Source of the DNA: Euryarchaeota archaeon UBA258 | Lineage (GTDB): Archaea; Thermoplasmatota; Poseidoniia; Poseidoniales; Poseidoniaceae | Direction of reading: 5' to 3' | Assembly (NCBI GenBank): GCA_002502605.1 | Contig: DAPR01000047.1 | Location: 1-19,040 of the forward strand | Length of the DNA: 19,040 bases | Shown here: positions 14,853 to 19,040 of the stretch, piece by piece | Layout: each line of letters opens with the position of its first letter | Numbering within the stretch: position 1 is the stretch's first letter | Notes under the pieces: generated by a model | Seen by the model: only the letters and a program-made list of their open reading frames with translations | Database searches by the model: none | What the model was told of the DNA's origin: nothing | Made by a program: the position numbers and the translations under genes

Positions 14853-16589
14853 ATGAGCGCTCATGCAGTCTTCCCACCACGCCGACGGCATGCTTCGCAA
14901 TACATTGCCCTAGGTCTCCTTGCATTCACTGGAACAATGATGTTCACAACGAACTCAATTGCAGGCGGGGGGTCCGCAAGTTCTTCTGGTTTTGCCGACA
15001 TTGAGGACAACTCACAAGCCGTGCTTGTTGGGCTTGGAATTCTTCTCGGTGTGTACGCCCTCATCATCACAGAAGTCGTCCACCGAACACTTGCGGCTGC
15101 GGTTGGGGGCCTCTTGGCAGTCCTCGCCCTCGCATACTACACTCCAGCTGATGCAGATGTTGCCTTCACTCTTGGAGCGGTGACGACGCTTATTGATTGG
15201 GAGACCATCGGTTTGCTTCTTGGTATGATGGTCATGGTCGGAATCCTTTCACACACTGGACTGTTTGAATGGTTTGCGGTTCAAGCATACAAACGCAGCG
15301 GAGGATCAGTTTGGACTTTAGTTGTGATTCTTTGTTCCGTGACAGCCGTTCTTTCAGCCTTTTTGGATAACGTGACTACGATGCTTTTGCTCACACCAGT
15401 GACAATACAATTAGCGAAGGTTTTGGACCTCAAACCAATTCCAATTCTCATCTCTGAGGTTCTCTTTTCAAACATCGGTGGAGCAGCAACAATGATTGGT
15501 GACCCACCAAACATTATGATTGGTTCTGGCCTCTCTGCGTCTGCCATCGAAAAAGCAGGCTATCCAGACCTCATGAGTGCGGGCGTGACATTCAACGATT
15601 TCATCATCGAAATGGCGCCTGGTATTCTCATGACCATCGTTCCGAGTTTTATGTTCATCAAGTGGTTCTATGCTGAAGAGTTTTCAGGAAGCAGGGTCCG
15701 CGACATCGCTGAACTAGAATCAAAGTACGGCATCAAGGATGCAGCAATGCTGAAGGTCAGCGGAACCATTCTTTTCCTTGTTGTTTTGAATTTCTTCCTT
15801 CATCCAATCACCCACATCGCAGTGTCATGGATTGCTTTGGTTGGTGCCGTCATTATGCTTCTAGCGACCGACCGACACGACCTCGAAGCCCCGTTAGAAC
15901 ATGTCGAATGGACAACGCTGCTGTTCTTTGCAGGTTTGTTTGTTCTCGTACATGCCCTTGGCTACATGGGTGTCATCAAATTCATCGGTGACTATGTCAC
16001 CAAGGGAATCGCTATGTTTGGCTCTGCTGAGGGCGACGGCGTGACAACACGTCTTGCAGCGGCTGTGTTGATCATCCTCTGGGTATCTGCAATCGCTTCA
16101 GCGTTTATCGATAACATCCCTTACACGGCAACGATGATTCCTGTGGTTATGCAAATTGCCGATGAACTCAGCATCGAACTGAGCCCGTTGATTTGGGCCC
16201 TAGCATTCGGTGCTTGCCTTGGTGGCAACGGTACGCTCATCGGAGCTTCAGCCAACGTAGTGACGGCAGGAATGGCTGAAGAAGCCGGCTACCCGATTTC
16301 GTTCAACGAATTCTTCAAGGCTGGTTTCCCTGTGATGATCCTGACCACTGCCATCGTTTCTCTCTACATGGTGCTCGTCTATGTGGTCGGTGCTGATGGA
16401 GGAGCGACTGTGTGGAAGTTAGTCTGTATCGGTGTGACCATGTTTGGTGTCATTTGGCAAATTTCTCGTGGTCGGGCAAAGGGCAAGAACTTTGCAGAAT
16501 CTCTGGTTGATGACGACATGGAAGCCTTCACTGAAATGGCAGAAAGTGCAGTTGATTTGATCAAATCCGTGACCACTTCCGAAGAGTGA
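14853..16589 (+). CDS. ArsB/NhaD-superfamily ion transporter (Na+/H+ antiporter or P-protein-like)
   Basis: The polytopic membrane protein has 578 residues from the ATG at 14853; a GTG four codons upstream is possible. About 12 hydrophobic segments form two related halves. Numbering from the GTG, the first half has FLDNVTT at 174-180 and GGAATMIGDPPNIMIGS at 213-229. The second half repeats the pattern as FIDNIPYTATM and GACLGGNGTLIGASANVV. Paired DN and GxxNxxxG/GDPPN hairpins are the hallmark of the ion transporter (IT) superfamily: ArsB, NhaD, and the P protein/OCA2. GDPPNIMIGS is most like the P-protein and NhaD-like branch. Sodium/proton exchange fits a marine cell, but the substrate (Na+, arsenite, dicarboxylate) cannot be decided from sequence. 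The cytoplasmic C-terminus is acidic. Confidence 0.88.
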   Translation: MSAHAVFPPRRRHASQYIALGLLAFTGTMMFTTNSIAGGGSASSSGFADIEDNSQAVLVGLGILLGVYALIITEVVHRTLAAAVGGLLAVLALAYYTPADADVAFTLGAVTTLIDWETIGLLLGMMVMVGILSHTGLFEWFAVQAYKRSGGSVWTLVVILCSVTAVLSAFLDNVTTMLLLTPVTIQLAKVLDLKPIPILISEVLFSNIGGAATMIGDPPNIMIGSGLSASAIEKAGYPDLMSAGVTFNDFIIEMAPGILMTIVPSFMFIKWFYAEEFSGSRVRDIAELESKYGIKDAAMLKVSGTILFLVVLNFFLHPITHIAVSWIALVGAVIMLLATDRHDLEAPLEHVEWTTLLFFAGLFVLVHALGYMGVIKFIGDYVTKGIAMFGSAEGDGVTTRLAAAVLIILWVSAIASAFIDNIPYTATMIPVVMQIADELSIELSPLIWALAFGACLGGNGTLIGASANVVTAGMAEEAGYPISFNEFFKAGFPVMILTTAIVSLYMVLVYVVGADGGATVWKLVCIGVTMFGVIWQISRGRAKGKNFAESLVDDDMEAFTEMAESAVDLIKSVTTSEE

Positions 16590-16653
16590 TTCTTGGCGCT
16601 TCTGTGCGCTGTATTGAAGAGCCACGGCCTTCACCGTCTATCAGAGGGCCTCC

Positions 16654-18105
16654 ATGTTTGAATGCACGATTTGCGGTTTGCTTTCCCTAGGAGGGAACGC
16701 TTGTCCAGCGTGCGGCAGTCAAATCCGTGTCGATTTGACAGAACAAGACGAAGGGGGGGCACCTCTCCCTGCAGACGTCCCAGGACTGGATGAAGCCGTC
16801 GCCTCTTGGAACGAACTTGAGGGCATCGAGCCGGTTGAAGACGAACCAACGCCTGAGGAGGCTCCGAAAGCCTCGTCAGCGGGGTCCCTGCCGTTCGGCT
16901 ACTCCGGAGCTTCAAACACTAACATTTCCCGACTCCCGTTTGGGATCGGAAGTTATGCTTCTGGTATGCCCTTTGATGACTCAGAGGAAGCCCTTCCCCT
17001 GGTCAGTGAAGAGGCTACACAAGTGGCAAAGCCTCTCCAAGACATTGTCCAACCCTCTCAACCACAGCAAGAATTGACAGAACCAGAATCAATGCCCGTT
17101 CAAGTTGAACAACACGCACCAGTTCCAACGCCGGCTCCAGCCCAAGAGGTGCCTGCAATACCTGCACTGCCAATCCCCCGTGTAGAGCCCGTGCAATCGC
17201 AAGTGGCCCCCTCGGTTGCTCCCGTACCTATCCCCCGCCTAGAGCCCGTCCAAGAGGCCCCAACGCTTCCTCGGCTCGAACCTGCTGTTTCGGCTCCATT
17301 GCCACGTCTTGAAGCCCAGATTCAACACACAGAGGTCAACACCATCGTTGCTCATGACGATCTTCCTCAACCACCCTCCACAGAGCAGATGCCAGCAGAT
17401 GTGCCTGATCTTTGGCGCATCGATGCTGCGGCTCCTGACATGGAAGAAATCTATGCGCAATCTGAACAAGTCGTAGAAGTCGTTCACACAATGGAATCTG
17501 AGCCTACGGTTTTTGTTCATGAATCTGCACCCGAAGAGTTTGCTGAAATGAGCGGTGTAATCTCACTCGATATTCATCCAGCCCAGGCCCTTGATGTCAA
17601 TCTCGATGGCTTGCCTGAGCTCAAGATCACCCTCCAGCAAGGGTTTGAGGCCCTAGGTGCAGCATCCTGGGCCCAGGCGGCAATTGCCTTCCAGAAACTC
17701 GCAGCACGGATGCCAGGTGATGCTTCAGTGTTCAACAACTACGGCCTTTCCCTCTTGCAACGTGCACTTGTCATGGCTAAAAGCCCGGATTTGGATGTTC
17801 AAAACCTTGCTACAACCCAATTTGAATCATCGATATTGGCCTTGCGGGAAGCAGCTAAAACGGCACCTACCGAAGCAATCATTCTGATGAATCTGGCTCA
17901 TGCGCTTTTGGTAAGTGGACGGGCTGAAAAGGCGGTTGGACTTGTTCAGATGCACGATCAACTCCAAGGGCAAACGACCGTCAGCGGCAATCTCCATGCT
18001 GCGGCTTTGGTGAGCATGGGCGAAAGCAGTGCTGCAAAAGCACTCCTTCAGCGATTGCCACAAGACGAAATCGTTCGAGCAAATCTCGACCGGCTCTCAT
18101 ACTGA
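16654..18105 (+). CDS. Zinc-ribbon, proline-rich, TPR-like protein of unknown function
   Basis: The 483-residue soluble protein opens with a zinc ribbon (Cys4-x2-Cys7, Cys17-x2-Cys20). A long acidic and proline-rich linker (about 30-310) follows. It contains a decaying repeat built on PRxEP: PIPRVEP, PIPRLEP, LPRLEP and LPRLEA near 175-220. The last 170 residues are helical and resemble tetratricopeptide repeats (ASWAQAAIAFQKLAARMPGD, NNYGLSLLQRAL, LMNLAHALLVSGRAEKAV). No transmembrane segment is seen. The layout (metal ribbon, flexible spacer, TPR) suggests a scaffold or adaptor. No partner is known, and the function is not recognised. It is the last protein gene before the 23S promoter. The start follows no obvious Shine-Dalgarno sequence. 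Confidence 0.75.
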   Translation: MFECTICGLLSLGGNACPACGSQIRVDLTEQDEGGAPLPADVPGLDEAVASWNELEGIEPVEDEPTPEEAPKASSAGSLPFGYSGASNTNISRLPFGIGSYASGMPFDDSEEALPLVSEEATQVAKPLQDIVQPSQPQQELTEPESMPVQVEQHAPVPTPAPAQEVPAIPALPIPRVEPVQSQVAPSVAPVPIPRLEPVQEAPTLPRLEPAVSAPLPRLEAQIQHTEVNTIVAHDDLPQPPSTEQMPADVPDLWRIDAAAPDMEEIYAQSEQVVEVVHTMESEPTVFVHESAPEEFAEMSGVISLDIHPAQALDVNLDGLPELKITLQQGFEALGAASWAQAAIAFQKLAARMPGDASVFNNYGLSLLQRALVMAKSPDLDVQNLATTQFESSILALREAAKTAPTEAIILMNLAHALLVSGRAEKAVGLVQMHDQLQGQTTVSGNLHAAALVSMGESSAAKALLQRLPQDEIVRANLDRLSY

Positions 18106-18187
18106 GTTCGAAATTCTCCCAGGATATCGGAAAATTTCTCGAAATTGACGAGCGATTTTAACCCGCTTTCAGCACCTTTCGACGCGA

Positions 18188-18215
18188 GAAAATCGACCAA
18201 AAAGTGGCGATTTTC
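18188..18215. terminator. Hairpin in the spacer before 23S, possible terminator
   Basis: GAAAATCG (18188-18195) pairs perfectly with CGATTTTC (18208-18215). An inner CCA/TGG pair lies across a one-base bulge, and the loop is AAAAG. It lies about 80 bases after the last protein-coding stop and before the 23S promoter, so it may end the upstream message or isolate the rRNA unit. No long T-run follows, so the terminator role is inference. The rest of 18106-18300 is A/T-rich with short repeated GAAATT/GATTTT elements, and I see no gene in it. Confidence 0.4.
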
Positions 18216-18305
18216 GGACCAAATCACAACCTTCAAACAGGCTCGCTATCACGCATCCACTACCCGTTGCATCCCACGGTCTCACCCGAGGCCCAAACCG
18301 ATTCG

Positions 18306-18314
18306 TTCATATAT
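18306..18314 (+). promoter_or_regulatory. TATA box of the 23S rRNA promoter
   Basis: TTCATATAT is the best archaeal TATA match in the spacer. It would place the transcription start near 18336, leaving a leader of about 140 bases before the mature 23S 5' end. A dedicated promoter here means the 23S gene is transcribed apart from any 16S gene. Strength and exact start are inferred. Confidence 0.6.
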
Positions 18315-18333
18315 GGGTGGTAAGTCGGGGGGA

Positions 18334-18343
18334 TGCTTAAGCA
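18334..18343. repeat. 10-base palindrome TGCTTAAGCA near the predicted rRNA start
   Basis: This perfect palindrome overlaps the transcription start predicted from the TATA box. It could be a control site or the first hairpin of the precursor; either is speculative. Confidence 0.3.
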
Positions 18344-18377
18344 CCCTGGTATGCTACATATCGGGGGAAGGGCAGAG

Positions 18378-18405
18378 GAGAACCGTCCCTGAGGAGGCGG
18401 TTTTC
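18378..18405 (+). other. Stem-loop in the 23S precursor leader
   Basis: GAGAACCG pairs with CGGTTTTC (8 pairs including one G-U) around a 12-base purine-rich loop. It lies between the predicted start and the mature 23S end, so it would be in the precursor. It may be part of the processing region. The matching 3' flank of a bulge-helix-bulge motif is outside the window. Confidence 0.4.
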
Positions 18406-18474
18406 TGTGGAAGCCGAATTGGCATGAATTAGATACCGAAGGGTTACTCGCATGGTGTGTGATAACATACATGT

Positions 18475-19040
18475 GATGCTACAACCCAACTGGGGGATCG
18501 CTCGGCTCGAGTGCCGATGAAGGTCGTGACAAGCTGCGATAAGCTGCGGGGAGGTGCATGTATACCATGGATCCGCAGATGGCTGAATGGGACTTCCTGT
18601 TTCTTCGGAAACAATCGCAAATGCGATAGGGAACCCTCCGAATTGAAGCATCTTAGTAGGAGGAGGAAATGAAATCAATAGAGATTCCGTGAGTAGTGGC
18701 GAATGAAAACGGATCAGGACAAGCCGAATCCCGAAACGAAAGTGAGGGAGATGTGGTTGTCAGTCTTTTGTCTAAGTCATAGAAGGTGAAATTGCCTGGA
18801 ACGGCATAGCCAGAGAGGGTGAAAGTCCCGTAACCGTATATGATATGACCACGTGACTGTCAAAGAGTAGCATGCGTTGGAAATCGCGTGTGAATGTGGG
18901 ACGCAATTAGTTCCAATCCTAAATACAACTCGAGACCGATAGTTTACAAGTAACGTGAGTGAAAGCTGAAAAGTATCCTTAGCGGGATGTGAAAAGAACG
19001 TGAAACCAGTTGGGTACAGGCTGATTGGGCGTGAAAGCGA
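18475..19040 (+). rRNA. 23S ribosomal RNA, 5' part (cut by window end)
   Basis: The 5' domain of an archaeal large-subunit rRNA is recognised from GATCGCTCGGCTCGAGTGCC, GATGAAGGTCGTG and AAGCTGCGATAAGC near 18496-18550. Further conserved blocks are CCGAATTGAAGCATCTTAGT (about 18639-18658), GAGTAGTGGCGAATGAAAAC (about 18690-18709), and GATGTGAAAAGAACGTGAAACC near the edge. The order matches domain I of 23S. The 5' end at about 18475 is set by analogy with the GCTAC start of other archaeal 23S genes and may be off by several bases. No 16S gene or spacer tRNA precedes it; the upstream neighbour is protein-coding. The gene continues outside the window. Confidence 0.95.

Noticed and set aside
18106..18475. 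Possible 3' end of 16S rRNA or a spacer tRNA before 23S
   Set aside because: No anti-Shine-Dalgarno CCTCC end, no tRNA T-loop GTTCGAATC-type pattern with a matching acceptor stem, and the sequence is A/T-rich; the only GTTCGAA match (18108) lacks a cloverleaf.
1..19040. Mobile elements, defence islands, phage genes or biosynthetic clusters
   Set aside because: No transposase, integrase, toxin-antitoxin, nuclease-helicase or assembly-line genes are recognisable; apart from the unusual points listed, the window reads as core archaeal chromosome.

Overview
The window looks like a piece of a planktonic euryarchaeal genome, most likely Marine Group II / Candidatus Poseidoniales (class Thermoplasmata sensu lato). 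The evidence is an archaeal-type (type II) glyceraldehyde-3-phosphate dehydrogenase, an archaeal/eukaryotic-type PheT, an RNase P Rpp21-type subunit next to an archaeal CRM-domain protein, and an archaeal-looking 23S rRNA 5' end preceded by its own TATA box with no 16S gene in front of it. There are also large beta-rich membrane-anchored surface proteins with cytoplasmic low-complexity tails. The genus-level assignment is inference; no search was run.

Layout. Positions 1-2717 (minus strand) hold a large surface protein whose stop codon overlaps the start of a ribonuclease HII gene that runs off the left edge. Positions 2718-2812 are a divergent intergenic region with two inverted repeats. A small plus-strand hypothetical gene (2813-3196) then ends flush against the stop of the next minus-strand block. 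That block (7333 to 3197) reads: GXGXG protein related to the glutamate synthase C-terminal domain, then pheT, then an SRAP (YedK/HMCES-type) DNA-protein crosslink protein. Gaps of 9 bases and ribosome-binding sites built from the upstream stop codons suggest one operon.

From 7370 to the right edge everything reads on the plus strand: gap, a giant KP-43-like subtilisin with CARDB/NEW3-like repeats and a membrane anchor, adenylate kinase, RNase P component 4, a CRM/YhbY RNA-binding protein, an ArsB/NhaD-superfamily ion transporter, and a zinc-ribbon/proline-rich/TPR-like protein. After an AT-rich spacer and a TATA box comes the 5' part of 23S rRNA, cut by the window end. adk, rnp4 and the CRM gene form an RNA-processing/nucleotide cluster. 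Several plus-strand genes have an AT-rich box about 26 nt upstream of the start codon, which fits leaderless transcription.

No CRISPR array, insertion sequence, phage gene, tRNA or recognisable defence or biosynthetic system is visible. The unusual items are: a subtilase with an Asn-to-Asp change at the oxyanion position; shared modules and Pro-rich or acidic cytoplasmic tails on the two surface proteins; a GXGXG protein with a remnant-like GltB tail lacking the Fe-S cysteines; and a 23S gene unlinked from 16S.
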